A DNA stretch of 64,000 bases from Halolamina sediminis (GCF_001282785.1 NZ_CVUA01000001.1:2728001-2792000); one strand, 5' to 3'. Shown: positions 43,279-52,869, counted from the first letter of the stretch. Translations and numbers: made by a program. Notes: generated from the letters alone by a model not told the origin.

Positions 43279-44442
43279 TCATTCCCGCGGATTGACAGTC
43301 TCGTGGATGCCCAGCACCACCGCTGGGACCACGATCATGAAGATATGCTCCTCCAGCGGGATGCCCAGCAGTTCGATCCCGGTCCGCATCGGGATCGCGA
43401 ACACACCCACCTCCAGCGTGTACCAGTCCCAGACGTAGGCAATCGGGTACAGCGCCGGGATCGTCCGGGCGGCACGGCGGAGTGCACCCTCTCCGGCCCG
43501 GAGCAGTAACGCCAGCGCGACCGCGCCGAAGACGACCTCCGTCGCGAGATACGTGTAGGGTCCCAGCGCGGTGATGTCCGGCAACGGAACGCCCGCAAGC
43601 GGTTCGAAAAACACCGCGACCAGCAGGGCCGCGAGGAACAGGTACGCGCCGCGGACGAGCAGCATCGTCGCGATCTCGGGGTCGCGCCGGACCGCCACGG
43701 CGGCGACGGCGCCGAAGAGCAGACTCGCCGCGGGCGCACTCGGCGGGAGCACCCCGATAATCGAGAGGGGGACGACCGCGAACAGCCCCGCGGCGAGTAG
43801 CGCGACCGCAAGCGAGCGCGAGCGGTCGGAGCCGAGGACGACCGCGACCGTCCGCTTCCCGATCGAGCGGTCGTACTCGTAGTCTTGCGCGTCGTCGATT
43901 ATCTTCACACCCGCGAGCACGACCACCAACACCGCCGCCAGCGCGAGCGTTCGGGGCGCGATCGCGCCCGTCTGGGCCGCGTAGCCCGTGAGCAGACAGA
44001 GGCCGATCCCGACGGGGTAGCCGAGCGTCGTCGTCACGGGGTTGGTGTCGAACTGCGGCGCGTGGAGGTAGCCGATCGCCCACATCGGCGCCGCGAACGC
44101 GACGGCGACGGGGTGGGCAAGCAGCGCCAGTCCGAGGAGACAGCCGAGGAAGCCGACGGTCGCGGCCGCGAGTCCGAGCCGACAGCCCAGCACGGTCAGG
44201 GGGTGGTCGTCGTCCTCGCCGCGGCGGTGGAAGTCGACGTAGCCGTCCTTCACGTGGGCGGTGTAGACGGCGAAAAAGGCGGCCCCGGCGCCGACCAGCG
44301 CGACTGCAGGGTCGAACGCGCCCGAAAGCGCCGCGCCGAACAGCGCGGTCGCCACCGGCGGGAGCATGAACACCGGATGGACCTGTGAGGCGTACGCGCT
44401 GGCGAGGGCTGTGGGGCCGCTCCCGTGACGGGCGATGACCAT
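43279..44442 (-). CDS. UbiA-type prenyltransferase fused to a lycopene-cyclase-domain segment
   Basis: A 387-residue membrane protein. Residues about 1-270 are UbiA-like, with an Asp-rich loop KDGYVDFHRRGEDD and a second DDAQDYEYDRSIGKRT, the prenyl-diphosphate-binding motifs. Residues about 285-380 resemble one lycopene cyclase repeat (YTYLATEVVFGAVALALLL, WDWYTLEVGVF, GIPLEEHIFMIVVP with the PxEE motif). UbiA homologues in haloarchaea add C5 units to lycopene in C50 bacterioruberin synthesis. A fused partial cyclase domain suggests a related carotenoid or quinone reaction. The substrate is not certain. Confidence 0.8.
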   Translation of the reverse strand: MVIARHGSGPTALASAYASQVHPVFMLPPVATALFGAALSGAFDPAVALVGAGAAFFAVYTAHVKDGYVDFHRRGEDDDHPLTVLGCRLGLAAATVGFLGCLLGLALLAHPVAVAFAAPMWAIGYLHAPQFDTNPVTTTLGYPVGIGLCLLTGYAAQTGAIAPRTLALAAVLVVVLAGVKIIDDAQDYEYDRSIGKRTVAVVLGSDRSRSLAVALLAAGLFAVVPLSIIGVLPPSAPAASLLFGAVAAVAVRRDPEIATMLLVRGAYLFLAALLVAVFFEPLAGVPLPDITALGPYTYLATEVVFGAVALALLLRAGEGALRRAARTIPALYPIAYVWDWYTLEVGVFAIPMRTGIELLGIPLEEHIFMIVVPAVVLGIHETVNPRE

Positions 44443-44541
44443 GCGGTGTGTTGGGTAGGAACATCAATAAGTGACGCGACGGGTGGCTCCCGACCCGGCC
44501 GCTCCACGGGGTTCTTGTAACGCGCTCGCCTACGGAGAGTC

Positions 44542-45810
44542 GTGCTTTCACGTCTCCGCAGCGCCTTCGGGACCGGCAGGCGCGTCGCCGTCGTCGCGAA
44601 GGAACAGGAGCTCACGTTCCTCGCGGCGGCGGTGGCCTACTACGCGTTCGTCTCGCTGATCCCCGCGGCCGTGCTTATCCTCATCGTCGCTAGCGTCCTC
44701 GGCGGCGACCAGCTGGCTGCGGTCGTGCTGGAGTCGACCGGGCAGTTCCTCACCGAGAACGGGCAGGACGTCCTGACGACGGCGCTCACCGCCGACGACT
44801 GGCAGGGTGGCGCGACGCTGATCGGGCTCGTCTTCCTGATCTGGGGGACGCTGAAGGTGTTCCGCGCACTGGACACCGCGTTCGGCAACGTCTACGGCAC
44901 GCAGAGCGAGGACACGCTGCTCGACCAGTTGATCGACTCGGGTATCGTCGTGGTCGGGATCGGGCTCTCGATGACCGTGATGTTCGTCCTCGCGGGCGCC
45001 TTCGCGGCGTTCGACCTCGGCCCGGTCGTCGAGGCGCTGGGCGTGCTGGTGTTGCCGGTGTTCCTGACCGGCGCGTTCCTCCCCATCTACTACCGCTTCC
45101 CGGACACGTCCGTCACCGTCCGGGAGGTGCTGCCCGGCGCCGTCGTCGCCGCCGTGGGCTGGACCGCGATGCAGGCCGTGTTCCAACTGTACGCCAGTGT
45201 TGCGAGCACCTCCGCCTACGGCATCGTCGGCGGGGTGATTCTGCTTGTGACGTGGCTCTACTTCGCGGGCGCGATCGTCATCTTCGGCGCCGTCGTCAAC
45301 GTCGTGCTCGCGGACAACCGCACGCACGGCGTCGACTCACCGGGGGAGCCGATCGGCCAACCCGGGCCTGGCCCGCCGACCGACGACCGGCAGTTCCAAG
45401 GGGAACGGGAGCCAGCCTCGGAGTACATGGCAGAGCGCGAACCCCGCGGCGCGCCCGACGTCACCGAACTCGCGGAGGAGGTCGACGAGCTCCGGTCCGA
45501 GCTCGACGGCTTCGAGGACGACGTCGAGCAGCGGACCGTCGACAGACCGCAGTTGGAGGAGGATCTCAAGTCGTACGTCCGCGCCCGGATGCGACAGGGG
45601 AAAGCCCGGGGCTGGGGGCCGTACCTGATCCTGCTGTACGGCGTCGTGCTGAGCCTCGGCGCGTTCTACTGGCTCTCGGACTGGGCCGCCGTCGCGGCGA
45701 TGCTCGTCGCCTTCACCTCCACGCTGGGGCTCTACGTCCTCTTCGTCCTGTTCGGCGGCGTCATCGGCGCCGCGAGAACTGCCGGCGGGATCGCGGAACG
45801 CCTGCGATAG
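44542..45810 (+). CDS. YihY/BrkB family inner membrane protein
   Basis: A 422-residue protein starting at GTG 44542. Six helices typical of the family lie in residues 25-275 (FLAAAVAYYAFVSLIPAAVLIL, LIGLVFLIWGTLKVFRALDTAF, VLPVFLTGAFLPIYYRFPD). An acidic cytoplasmic region of about 100 residues with coiled-coil character (LAEEVDELRSELDGFEDDV) and two extra C-terminal helices follow. The family was once mis-annotated as RNase BN. Its true role is unknown. The downstream PAP2 gene starts at the base after its stop. Confidence 0.88.
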   Translation: MLSRLRSAFGTGRRVAVVAKEQELTFLAAAVAYYAFVSLIPAAVLILIVASVLGGDQLAAVVLESTGQFLTENGQDVLTTALTADDWQGGATLIGLVFLIWGTLKVFRALDTAFGNVYGTQSEDTLLDQLIDSGIVVVGIGLSMTVMFVLAGAFAAFDLGPVVEALGVLVLPVFLTGAFLPIYYRFPDTSVTVREVLPGAVVAAVGWTAMQAVFQLYASVASTSAYGIVGGVILLVTWLYFAGAIVIFGAVVNVVLADNRTHGVDSPGEPIGQPGPGPPTDDRQFQGEREPASEYMAEREPRGAPDVTELAEEVDELRSELDGFEDDVEQRTVDRPQLEEDLKSYVRARMRQGKARGWGPYLILLYGVVLSLGAFYWLSDWAAVAAMLVAFTSTLGLYVLFVLFGGVIGAARTAGGIAERLR

Positions 45811-46698
45811 ATGCACGGCTGGGGGGTCACGGAGGCGCTAGCCAGCCTCCCCGACGGGGTCGTGCTGCTGTTCGCGCTACTGACCCAGCTCGCCGACGCG
45901 TGGTTCGTCTTCGGCGGGCTTGCCCTCCTCTATCTGCTCGCCGACGGGCGACTCGCGAGCGAGCCGCGACGGGCCGGTGCGACGCTGATCGCGCTCGCGA
46001 TCTGTGCGCTCGCCGCCACGGTCGCGTTCAAAACCGCCTTCGGGGTCCACCGCCCGGCGGGCGCGGGCACGGCGACGGCGCCGGCGTGGCTCCCCGCGCT
46101 CTTGGACCCTGTCTACGCCAGCATCGCGACCGGCGACGGGTTCGGCTTCCCCAGCGGCCACGCCACGTCGAGCAGCGTCGTCTACGGCGGGCTCGCGCTC
46201 GCGCTGGACCGGCTCTGGACCCGCCGGAAGCGACTGCTCGCCGCCGGCGGGATCGTCGCCGTCGTCGCGCTCTCCCGACTCGTCATCGGCGTCCACCACC
46301 TCCCCGACGTGCTGGCGGGGGTCGTCGCCGGCAGCGTGGTGCTGCTCGTCGTGTGGCAGGTCGCCGACGGCCGGGCCGACCGGGCGTTCCTCGCCGCGGC
46401 GGCGATCGGCATCGTCGCGCTCGGCGCCGCGGCGATTTTTGCACCGAACCACCCCGACGAGGCGCTGAAAGCCGGGATCGCCGTCGGCGGGGGCGTCGGC
46501 GCCGCCGTAGCGTGGCGCCGGATCGGCGGCGAGTACCCGTCGCTCCCGGTTCGGATCGCGCTCCCGGCTACGCTCGTTCTCGGTGCCGCGTGGGGCGGGA
46601 TCTACGCCGGGGGGTTCCCGCTGCCGGCGGCAGTCGGCGGCTCGGCGCTGGTCGTCGGCGCCATCGTCGCGCTGCCGTGGGCGGTCGTCCGACGCTAG
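45811..46698 (+). CDS. PAP2-type membrane phosphatase
   Basis: A 295-residue protein with about 8 membrane helices. The three phosphatase motifs are visible: KTAFGVHRP (KxxxxxxRP), GFPSGHATSS (PSGH) and SRLVIGVHHLPDVLAG (SRxxxxxHxxxD). Such enzymes dephosphorylate lipid phosphates such as polyprenyl diphosphates or phosphatidyl compounds at the outer face of the membrane. Its ATG abuts the yihY stop, so the two form an operon. It overlaps the stop of the acetyltransferase remnant on the other strand. Confidence 0.9.
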   Translation: MHGWGVTEALASLPDGVVLLFALLTQLADAWFVFGGLALLYLLADGRLASEPRRAGATLIALAICALAATVAFKTAFGVHRPAGAGTATAPAWLPALLDPVYASIATGDGFGFPSGHATSSSVVYGGLALALDRLWTRRKRLLAAGGIVAVVALSRLVIGVHHLPDVLAGVVAGSVVLLVVWQVADGRADRAFLAAAAIGIVALGAAAIFAPNHPDEALKAGIAVGGGVGAAVAWRRIGGEYPSLPVRIALPATLVLGAAWGGIYAGGFPLPAAVGGSALVVGAIVALPWAVVRR

Positions 46699-46812
46699 TC
46701 GAGGGACTTCTCCATCACGACCTCGTCGTACTCCCGGAATTCGAGCGGGCAGTCGTCGACGATCTCGTAGCCGTGGGCGTGGTAGAACTCGGGCAGGAAC
46801 AGACCACCGCCG
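46695..46812 (-). pseudogene. 3' remnant of a GNAT acetyltransferase gene
   Basis: Reading the minus strand from about 46812 to the TAG at 46695-46697 gives about 38 residues. These contain AGGGLFLPEFYHAHGYEIVDD and then CPLEFREYDEVVMEKSLD. This is the typical C-terminal end of GNAT proteins (FYxxxGYE...). There is no upstream acetyl-CoA-binding domain: immediately upstream in the same frame lies the stop region of the UspA gene. The gene was evidently truncated, probably by the rearrangement that brought the UspA gene next to it. It is unlikely to be expressed. Confidence 0.75.
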
Positions 46813-46813
46813 G

Positions 46814-47293
46814 CTACTCGGTCACTCGCAGATCTGGAGCACCCCCGACGGCCACCTGTTTGGCGTGGCGGACGATCACCACGTCGTACGTCAGATCGGC
46901 GGCGACGTTGCCGCCGACGCTCGAGAGCGTCGTCACCAGTCTGCCGGCGTTGTCGCTCCCGATGAACACCATCGAGGCGTCGACCTTCCGAGCGACCTGT
47001 CTGAGCTTCCGGGCGATCGATCCGGCGGGGGCTCTCCGTGAAGCGCGCTCGACGCGGAACGTCGCTTCGGGCGCGTGCTCACGAACCTGCTCGCGGAGCC
47101 GTGCAACGATAGCCTCGTGGTCGAACGGCTCGCCAGCCTCCATCCACCCGCGGTCCCGGGCGTACTCGGTGTTCCCCTGCGGGACGACGGCGGCCGCGAT
47201 CACCGGCTGGTCGAACGTGTCCGCGAACTGGACTGCACGGTCGAGCGCCGCCGCCGCGAGTGTCGACCCGTCGAAGGGAACGAGAAACGTCAT
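46814..47293 (-). CDS. Universal stress protein (UspA family)
   Basis: A 159-residue UspA domain. It opens MTFLVPFDGSTLAAAALDRAVQF and ends with MVFIGSDNAGRLVTTLSSVGGNVAADLTYDVVIVR. The ATP-binding glycine pattern is weaker than in the gene at 11656, and the protein ends with an unusual VAVGGAPDLRVTE tail. Its stop is two bases from the acetyltransferase remnant. Reading the opposite direction from glnA's end, it lies downstream of glnA on the same strand. Confidence 0.88.
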   Translation of the reverse strand: MTFLVPFDGSTLAAAALDRAVQFADTFDQPVIAAAVVPQGNTEYARDRGWMEAGEPFDHEAIVARLREQVREHAPEATFRVERASRRAPAGSIARKLRQVARKVDASMVFIGSDNAGRLVTTLSSVGGNVAADLTYDVVIVRHAKQVAVGGAPDLRVTE

Positions 47294-47342
47294 TGGAGAG
47301 TAAACGCCGGCGGTAAATAAAAAGAAATCGCGAGCGGATCGC

Positions 47343-48698
47343 TCAGAACTTCTCGAGGTAGCGGTCCAGCTCCCAGTCGGAGACGTCGACGAGGTACTCC
47401 GCGAACTCCGCGTTCTTCGCCTCGACGAACTTCGGCCCGACGTGGGGGCCGAGCGCCTCGTAGACGGTGTCGTCGTCTTCCAGCGCGTCGACGGCCTCGC
47501 CGAGGTTGGTCGGCAGCGTCTCGATGCCGTACTCCTCGCGTTTCTGCTCGTCGAACTCGTAGATGTTCTCGCGGATCGGATCCGGGCAGTCGAGCCCCCT
47601 CTCGACGCCGTCTAGGCCCGCGTGGATCAGCACCGCGAAGGCGAGATACGGGTTACACGAGGGGTCGGGGAAGCGTGCCTCGATGCGCGAGGCGGCCGGC
47701 ACGCGCGCGGCCGGCTTGCGGATCAGCGCCGAGCGGTTGCGGTCGGACCACGCGACGTACACCGGCGCCTCGTAGCCGGGAACCAGTCGCTTGTAGCTGT
47801 TCACGGTCGGGTTGGTGACTGCCGCCAGCGCGGGCGCGTGGTTCAGGATCCCGGCGGTGAACTGCTTGGCTGCCTCGCTCAGGTTGAACTCGTCGTCCTC
47901 GTCGTGGAACGCGTTCTCGCCGTCCTCGAACAGCGAGAAGTGGACGTGCATCCCCGAGCCGTTGACCTCGGCGATCGGCTTGGGCATGAACGTCGCGTGG
48001 AGGTCGTGCTGGGCCGCGATCGCCCGGACGACCGTCCGGAACGTCGCGACGTTGTCGGCCGTCGAGAGCGCGTCGTCGTACTCGAAGTTGATCTCGTGCT
48101 GGCCCTCAGCGACCTCGTGGTGGGAGGCCTCGATGTCGAATCCCATCTCCTCGAGGCCGTAGATGATGTCTCGGCGGACGTCCGAGGCGAGGTCCTTCGG
48201 CGCCACGTCGAAGTAGCCGCCGGCGTCGTTGGTGTTCGTCGTCGCCTTCCCCTCCTCGTCCTCCTCGAACAGGAAGAACTCCGGCTCGGGCGCGGCGTTG
48301 ACCTCGTACCCCATCGACTCGGCGCGGTCGAGTGCGTCCTGCAGCACCGCACGCGGGTCGCCCTCGAACGGCTCGCCCGTCGTCGTGTCGATCACGTCGC
48401 AGATGAGTCGCGCGGAGGTGTCGCGCCACGGCAGCACCGCGAACGTGCCCGCGTCGGGCTTGAGGCGCATGTCCGACTCCTGGATGCGGACGAACCCCTC
48501 GATCGAGGAGCCGTCGAAGTAGATTCCCTCGGTGAACGCCTTCTCCGCCTGATCGGCCGGGACGGAGACGTTCTTCACCGTCCCGAGAATGTCCGTGAAC
48601 TGGAGTCGCAGGAAGTCGATACCTTCGCGGTCGATACGTTCGAGAACGTCGCGTTCCTCCTCGGTGAGGCCGCCGTCCGGGGCCGGGTTGTCCGTCAT
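47343..48698 (-). CDS. glnA: Glutamine synthetase
   Basis: A 451-residue type I glutamine synthetase. Visible signatures are [56 protein letters not shown] and the ATP-region [37 protein letters not shown] is also present. It joins ammonia and glutamate with ATP. The adenylation tyrosine region of bacterial enzymes (NLYDLP) is not present. It is divergent from an Lrp-type regulator that starts 125 bases away, a layout known in Halobacterium, where an Lrp protein controls glnA. Confidence 0.96.
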   Translation of the reverse strand: MTDNPAPDGGLTEEERDVLERIDREGIDFLRLQFTDILGTVKNVSVPADQAEKAFTEGIYFDGSSIEGFVRIQESDMRLKPDAGTFAVLPWRDTSARLICDVIDTTTGEPFEGDPRAVLQDALDRAESMGYEVNAAPEPEFFLFEEDEEGKATTNTNDAGGYFDVAPKDLASDVRRDIIYGLEEMGFDIEASHHEVAEGQHEINFEYDDALSTADNVATFRTVVRAIAAQHDLHATFMPKPIAEVNGSGMHVHFSLFEDGENAFHDEDDEFNLSEAAKQFTAGILNHAPALAAVTNPTVNSYKRLVPGYEAPVYVAWSDRNRSALIRKPAARVPAASRIEARFPDPSCNPYLAFAVLIHAGLDGVERGLDCPDPIRENIYEFDEQKREEYGIETLPTNLGEAVDALEDDDTVYEALGPHVGPKFVEAKNAEFAEYLVDVSDWELDRYLEKF

Positions 48699-48823
48699 GC
48701 TCTATCGGCAACTACGCCTCATACTACAAGAATATTCCCTTCCTACCAGAATAGTGCCGAGGCCTGAGCTCGATAATTGGATGTTCGTAAAGTTCTTCCC
48801 GGGGGCGAGCGGAATGGAGTACC
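48699..48823. promoter_or_regulatory. Divergent promoter region glnA / lrp
   Basis: This 125-base spacer carries an AT-rich palindrome GAATATTC at 48730-48737, 32-39 bases before the glnA ATG, in TATA position for that gene. On the lrp side, GATAATTGGATG at about 48772-48783 lies about 40-50 bases before the lrp ATG. Placement of the palindrome between the two genes fits autoregulation and control of glnA by the Lrp protein; this is inference. Confidence 0.5.
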
Positions 48824-49288
48824 ATGACGTACGAAAACCTCGATGCGCGCCTGATCAACTCCCTGCTGGGCAACGGTCGCGCGAGCCTCCGCAGTCTCGG
48901 TGAGGAGCTGGACGTCTCGGTCACGACGGTGTCGAACCACCTACAGGATCTGGAGGATCAAGGCGTGATCGAGGGGTACAGTCCCGACGTGAACTATCAG
49001 GAGCTGGGGTACGACGTGACGGCGATCCTCCAGCTCAAAGTCGAGGGGACGGCGCTACCGGAGATCACCGACCGGCTCGCGGAGCTACGCGGGATGGTGT
49101 CGGTGTACGAGGTGACCGGCGATCACGACGTCGTGGCCGTCGGGAAGTTCGAGGACACCGACGAGATGAACGACCGGATCAAGCGCGTCCTGACCGACGA
49201 CGACGTGCGGGAGTCGAACACGTCGGTCGTGCTGAACGCGGTCGTCGAGGACCAGCAGTTCGAGTTGGCCGTCGACGAGGAGGAGTAG
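48824..49288 (+). CDS. lrp: Lrp/AsnC family transcriptional regulator
   Basis: A 154-residue protein. The N-terminal helix-turn-helix ([38 protein letters not shown]) is followed by the RAM effector domain ([36 protein letters not shown] with the GxxD turn) and an acidic tail. Lrp-type proteins bind amino acids or glutamine and regulate nitrogen genes. It is divergent from glnA, and in Halobacterium salinarum a regulator in that position is reported to act on glnA. Confidence 0.94.
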   Translation: MTYENLDARLINSLLGNGRASLRSLGEELDVSVTTVSNHLQDLEDQGVIEGYSPDVNYQELGYDVTAILQLKVEGTALPEITDRLAELRGMVSVYEVTGDHDVVAVGKFEDTDEMNDRIKRVLTDDDVRESNTSVVLNAVVEDQQFELAVDEEE

Positions 49289-49329
49289 GACGGCGTCGGT
49301 TCACGAAAACGCGAACCGCAGCCTGCCCC

Positions 49330-50274
49330 TTACTCGGGGTCCTTGGGGGTGTACTCCGAACAGGACTGGCCGTCGATAGTCGAGTCGGTGCAGTCGAAGT
49401 CAGCTTCGTCGACGTACACGTCCCCCGACACAGTCGCGTTGTCGAGTTTCACCTGCTCGGTGGACGTGACCGACCCGGTGACCGTGCTGTCGAGGACTTT
49501 CACGGCCTTGTTCTCGCTCCGCACGTCGCCGTCGACGCGGCTTCCGTCGACGACTTCGGCGACCTTCTGGGCGAGGACGTCGCCGCCCACGCTCGCGTTG
49601 CCGAGTTTCACGTCCGCCGTCCGGGAGGTCGCCGCCCCGGAAATCGTGCCGTCCTGCAGGTTCAGAACCTTCTCCACGTCGACATCGCCGTACACGGTCG
49701 CGTCGTCGCCGTCGAACTGGTTGCCGTCGCTCACCGTCTCGCCGAGGACTGTCCCGCCGTTCTGCACTTCGACACCGCCCGTCGTCTCGACATCGCAGTC
49801 GGCGACGATACCGTCGATGGTGATACCGTCGGTTCCCCCGTCGGTCCGCTCTTCGACCCAGTCACAGCCCTCGTCGGGGGACGGAGCGGTCCGTTCGGGA
49901 TCGAACGTGTCGAGGATGTACTCGGTTCCGTGCTCGCCGACGTACACGACCTCGATCTCGTCTCGGACGGGAAGGAGCGTCCCCTTCTCGCCGACTTCGA
50001 GATACGTCCCCTCGAGTGCTCTGGTGTCGACCGCACCCCGCAGACGGAGTTTGTCCCCGTCGAGTCTGTCCCCCTGCTCGTGGATGAGGTGATGGGTGAT
50101 CCTGTCCTCGGTCGGCTCCATCTCCAGAATCACGTTCGGCTGCGGTTCGCGTTCCTGAGCGAGATCGAGGAAGATCACCGTCGAGACGGCGGCGAGCGCG
50201 ATGACGATCGCCAACAGCAGCGCGACACCGACGACTGGCGAGATCGCCCGTTCGTCGGCGGCACCGCGGGCCAT
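49330..50274 (-). CDS. Type IV pilin-like protein with a repeat-rich beta tail
   Basis: A 314-residue protein. The N-terminus DERAISPVVGVALLLAIVIALAAVSTVIFL is the conserved haloarchaeal PilA-type class III signal and assembly helix. A middle domain of about 120 residues follows. The last about 120 residues are built of units of 17-19 residues with the pattern V-x-L-x-[ND]-[AS]-x-V-x-G-[DS]-V (VKLGNASVGGDV, VVDGSRVDGDV, VKVLDSTVTGSV, VKLDNATVSGDV). This is a polymer-forming or bactofilin-like beta-helix pattern. It ends with a CTDSTIDGQSC pair of cysteines. A pilin carrying a beta-helix head is unusual. No prepilin peptidase or assembly ATPase is nearby. Confidence 0.75.
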   Translation of the reverse strand: MARGAADERAISPVVGVALLLAIVIALAAVSTVIFLDLAQEREPQPNVILEMEPTEDRITHHLIHEQGDRLDGDKLRLRGAVDTRALEGTYLEVGEKGTLLPVRDEIEVVYVGEHGTEYILDTFDPERTAPSPDEGCDWVEERTDGGTDGITIDGIVADCDVETTGGVEVQNGGTVLGETVSDGNQFDGDDATVYGDVDVEKVLNLQDGTISGAATSRTADVKLGNASVGGDVLAQKVAEVVDGSRVDGDVRSENKAVKVLDSTVTGSVTSTEQVKLDNATVSGDVYVDEADFDCTDSTIDGQSCSEYTPKDPE

Positions 50275-50411
50275 ATGTTGGCTACGTGGAGCGAGACGTA
50301 TTACGGTTACTGTGGGTAGGTAACGCCGTCGTTCGAAGGAACCCCGCTTCGCGTTTCTCAGTCCCGTCCGCAGGGGTCGTTCCTCCCCGCTCGTTTTTCG
50401 AGACGGTTTGC

Positions 50412-50436
50412 CGTCGCGCCGCCGGCGCGACGTTTT
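50412..50436. terminator. GC-rich hairpin with T-run downstream of the aminopeptidase gene
   Basis: CGTCGCGCC at 50412-50420 pairs with GGCGCGACG at 50424-50432 around a 3-base loop and is followed by TTTT on the plus strand. It lies 10 bases beyond the stop of the minus-strand aminopeptidase gene. The T-run is on the wrong strand for a U-rich terminator of that gene, and no plus-strand gene ends here, so its role is uncertain. Confidence 0.3.
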
Positions 50437-50445
50437 CCCGCCTCG

Positions 50446-51516
50446 CTACTCGAACCTGAACTCCCCGTCTTCCTGTACGACTTCGCCGTCGACCTCGATC
50501 ACGGAGTCCTCGCTCATGTCGAGGATCATGTCGACGTGCTCGGCGCTGTCGTTGACCTCGTTGCCCTCGCCGACACACTGCGGGTAGGCGCTCCCGACGG
50601 CCATGTGGACCGTCTCGCCCATCTTCTCGTCGAACAGCATGTTGTAGGTGAACTGGTCGATGGCGTCGTTCATCCCGATCCCGAGTTCGCCGAGGTAGCG
50701 CGCTGCCTCGTCAGTGTCGAAGACGCCCTGCAGGACTTTCTCGTTGCGTTCCGCGGAGAACTCGGTGACCTTCCCGTCCTCGAAAGTGAGCCGGACGCCC
50801 TCGACCTCGCGGCCCTGCCGGTACAGCGGCATGTCGAAGTAGACCTCGCCCTCGACGCTGTACTTCTCGGGTGCGGTGAACACCTCGCCGCCGGGGAGGT
50901 TCGCCTCGCCGTAGTCGTTGGCCGCGGTGTTGCCCTCGATGGACATCGTGATGTCCGTCTCCTCACCCGCGCGGATGTGGACCTCGCTGGCGTCGTCGAG
51001 GATCTCGACGAGGTTCGACTGGAACTCCCGCTGGGCCTCCCAGTCGAGGGAGACGGCGTCGTAGACGAACTCCTCGTAGGCTTCGGTGCTCATGCCCGCC
51101 AGCTGGGCGTAGCCCGGGCTGGGGTACTGCGTGAGACACCACGTCGTGTCGAGGCGGGCCTTCTTCACGGGGTCGTGGGCACGGTTGTACGCGGCCGTGG
51201 TCTCGGGGTCGACGTCGGCCTTCTCGCTGGGGTTCGGACCGCTGCGGGCGATGATCGTCGCGTCGGCGTGCTCGTACATCGCGAGTTCGTGGTCGGGCGT
51301 GTCGAACGCGTCGCTGCTGCGGAGGAACGCGCGGTCGGCGCGCTCGGAGTAGGTGAGCAGCAGGGGGTTGGCGCCCTTCTCGCCGAGCAGTTCGTGGAGC
51401 GCGACGGCGAGGTCCTCGGCGTCGCCCGGGACGTAGACGATCACGTCGTCGCCGGCCTCGATGCCGGTAGAGTGCTCGACGATGGTCTCGGCGTGTTCGC
51501 GGACTCGTGGATCCAT
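50446..51516 (-). CDS. Aminopeptidase (M29 family)
   Basis: A 356-residue protein. It has the metallo-aminopeptidase T-like blocks [45 protein letters not shown] (with conserved Glu), [27 protein letters not shown] and the metal-binding [13 protein letters not shown] end. The start at 51516 matches the family. It removes N-terminal residues from peptides using two metal ions. Adjacent convergent and divergent neighbours (pilin, PCNA) give no functional hint. Confidence 0.9.
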   Translation of the reverse strand: MDPRVREHAETIVEHSTGIEAGDDVIVYVPGDAEDLAVALHELLGEKGANPLLLTYSERADRAFLRSSDAFDTPDHELAMYEHADATIIARSGPNPSEKADVDPETTAAYNRAHDPVKKARLDTTWCLTQYPSPGYAQLAGMSTEAYEEFVYDAVSLDWEAQREFQSNLVEILDDASEVHIRAGEETDITMSIEGNTAANDYGEANLPGGEVFTAPEKYSVEGEVYFDMPLYRQGREVEGVRLTFEDGKVTEFSAERNEKVLQGVFDTDEAARYLGELGIGMNDAIDQFTYNMLFDEKMGETVHMAVGSAYPQCVGEGNEVNDSAEHVDMILDMSEDSVIEVDGEVVQEDGEFRFE

Positions 51517-51627
51517 AGCCGGGACGTCGGGGCGAGCGAGCCATACCCCTTGCGGAGTCGAACTGGCGGGCCGGTCGGGGGGCCAAGAATCGGGAGGCTT
51601 TTTGAGTGTCGGGCGGAACGAACGACC

Positions 51628-52371
51628 ATGTTCAAGGCCATCGTGAGCGCGTCGACGCTCCGGGACTCCCTCGACGCCGTGAGCGTGCTGGTCGACGAGT
51701 GCAAGATCCGGCTGAACGAGGAGGAGCTGTCGATCCGCGCGGTCGACCCGGCCAACGTGGGCATGGTCGACCTCACCCTGGAGGCGGCGGCGTTCGAGTC
51801 CTACGAGGCCGACGGCGGCGTCATCGGCGTCAACCTCACGCGGCTGGAGGAGGTCGCCGGGATGGCCAACGCCGACGACCTGATCCACCTCGAACTCGAC
51901 GAGGAGACCCGGAAGCTCCACATCGAGGTCGAGGGGCTCTCCTACACGCTGGCGCTGATCGACCCCGACTCGATCCGCAAGGAGCCGGACATCCCGGATC
52001 TGGACCTGCCGGCGGAGATCACGCTCGAGGGCGCGCAGCTCAACCGCGGGATCACCGCCGCCGACATGGTGAGCGACCACATCCGCCTGCGCGTCGACGA
52101 GACCGACGAGACGTTCCACATCGAGGCCGAGGGCGACACGGACGACGTGGACCTCCAACTGGAGTCCGAGGACCTGATCGCGCTGACTGCGGGGCCCGCG
52201 GACTCGCTGTTCAGCCTCGACTACCTGAAGGACATGAACAAGGCGATCGCCTCCGACGCCGAGGTTCGGGTGGAGCTGGGCGAGGAGTTCCCGGTGAAGC
52301 TGCACTACGAGTTCGCGGAGGGGCTGGGCACCGTGACGTTCATGCTCGCGCCGCGTATCCAGAGCGACTGA
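51628..52371 (+). CDS. pcn: DNA polymerase sliding clamp (PCNA)
   Basis: A 247-residue PCNA with two related halves: [42 protein letters not shown] and the interdomain connector [21 protein letters not shown]. The C-terminal [10 protein letters not shown] end completes it. The homotrimer encircles DNA and tethers polymerase and other PIP-box proteins. As in other haloarchaea the surface is acidic. The gene stands alone with its own upstream spacer and is followed by a short tandem repeat and element B2. Confidence 0.97.
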   Translation: MFKAIVSASTLRDSLDAVSVLVDECKIRLNEEELSIRAVDPANVGMVDLTLEAAAFESYEADGGVIGVNLTRLEEVAGMANADDLIHLELDEETRKLHIEVEGLSYTLALIDPDSIRKEPDIPDLDLPAEITLEGAQLNRGITAADMVSDHIRLRVDETDETFHIEAEGDTDDVDLQLESEDLIALTAGPADSLFSLDYLKDMNKAIASDAEVRVELGEEFPVKLHYEFAEGLGTVTFMLAPRIQSD

Positions 52372-52418
52372 TCGGTCTTTCTGCGTCTTTTGTTGGTACG
52401 GTCCGGGGTGTGGGCTCA

Positions 52419-52466
52419 CCGTACGAGGTGTGATCTCCGTACGTGCTGTGATCTCCGTAGATGCTG
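52419..52466. repeat. 18-bp tandem repeat downstream of PCNA gene (about 2.7 copies)
   Basis: CCGTACGAGGTGTGATCT at 52419 is followed by CCGTACGTGCTGTGATCT at 52437 and a partial CCGTAGATGCTGT at 52455. The spacing is exactly 18 bases. No function is evident; it lies 48 bases after the PCNA stop in a 498-base non-coding stretch. Confidence 0.75.
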
Positions 52467-52508
52467 TTTCGATGTGTGACGACCGTAACAGCGACAGCAG
52501 CTCGATCG

Positions 52509-52755
52509 TAGACCACTTGCGACCGCACCGCCCCGCACAGCCCTCGAACCTCCCCAACCGACTCACTCGGCCTTCGGCCTCGTTCGTCCCTCGCGCGCTC
52601 GTTCGCGCACGGAGGCGCTCACGTCGCACGCCACCGCCGGCAGCGGTGGCGGTGGACGCCTCGCCGGCGCCACATTGGCGCCGGCGGGGGGAGGGGTGGG
52701 GATTCTGTGCTGTGCCGGGCCTCGTGTCCGGCACACTGCGGTCACAAGTGGTCTA
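52509..52755. repeat. Repeat element B2: 247-bp copy of the B family
   Basis: Terminal inverted repeats TAGACCACTTGCGACCGCA (52509-52527) and the complement at 52737-52755 pair with one mismatch. The left part (CCTCGAACCTCCCCAACCGA starting near 52543) and the right end (CCTCGTGTCCGGC then CACTGCGGTCACAAG) are almost identical to element B1 at 37089-37506. Internal sequence is shorter than in B1. No coding potential. The remainder of the spacer between PCNA and the HAD gene holds the 18-bp repeat and AT-poor unremarkable sequence. Confidence 0.75.
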
Positions 52756-52869
52756 GCACCGAGCTGCTGTTGCTGTCGCGGTCATCGACGGACTGTGAGA
52801 ACGTCGTACCATCCACTGTCCAGAATCGCCCCCACCCGGATTTTTCACCCACCGACACCACCGAGAACC

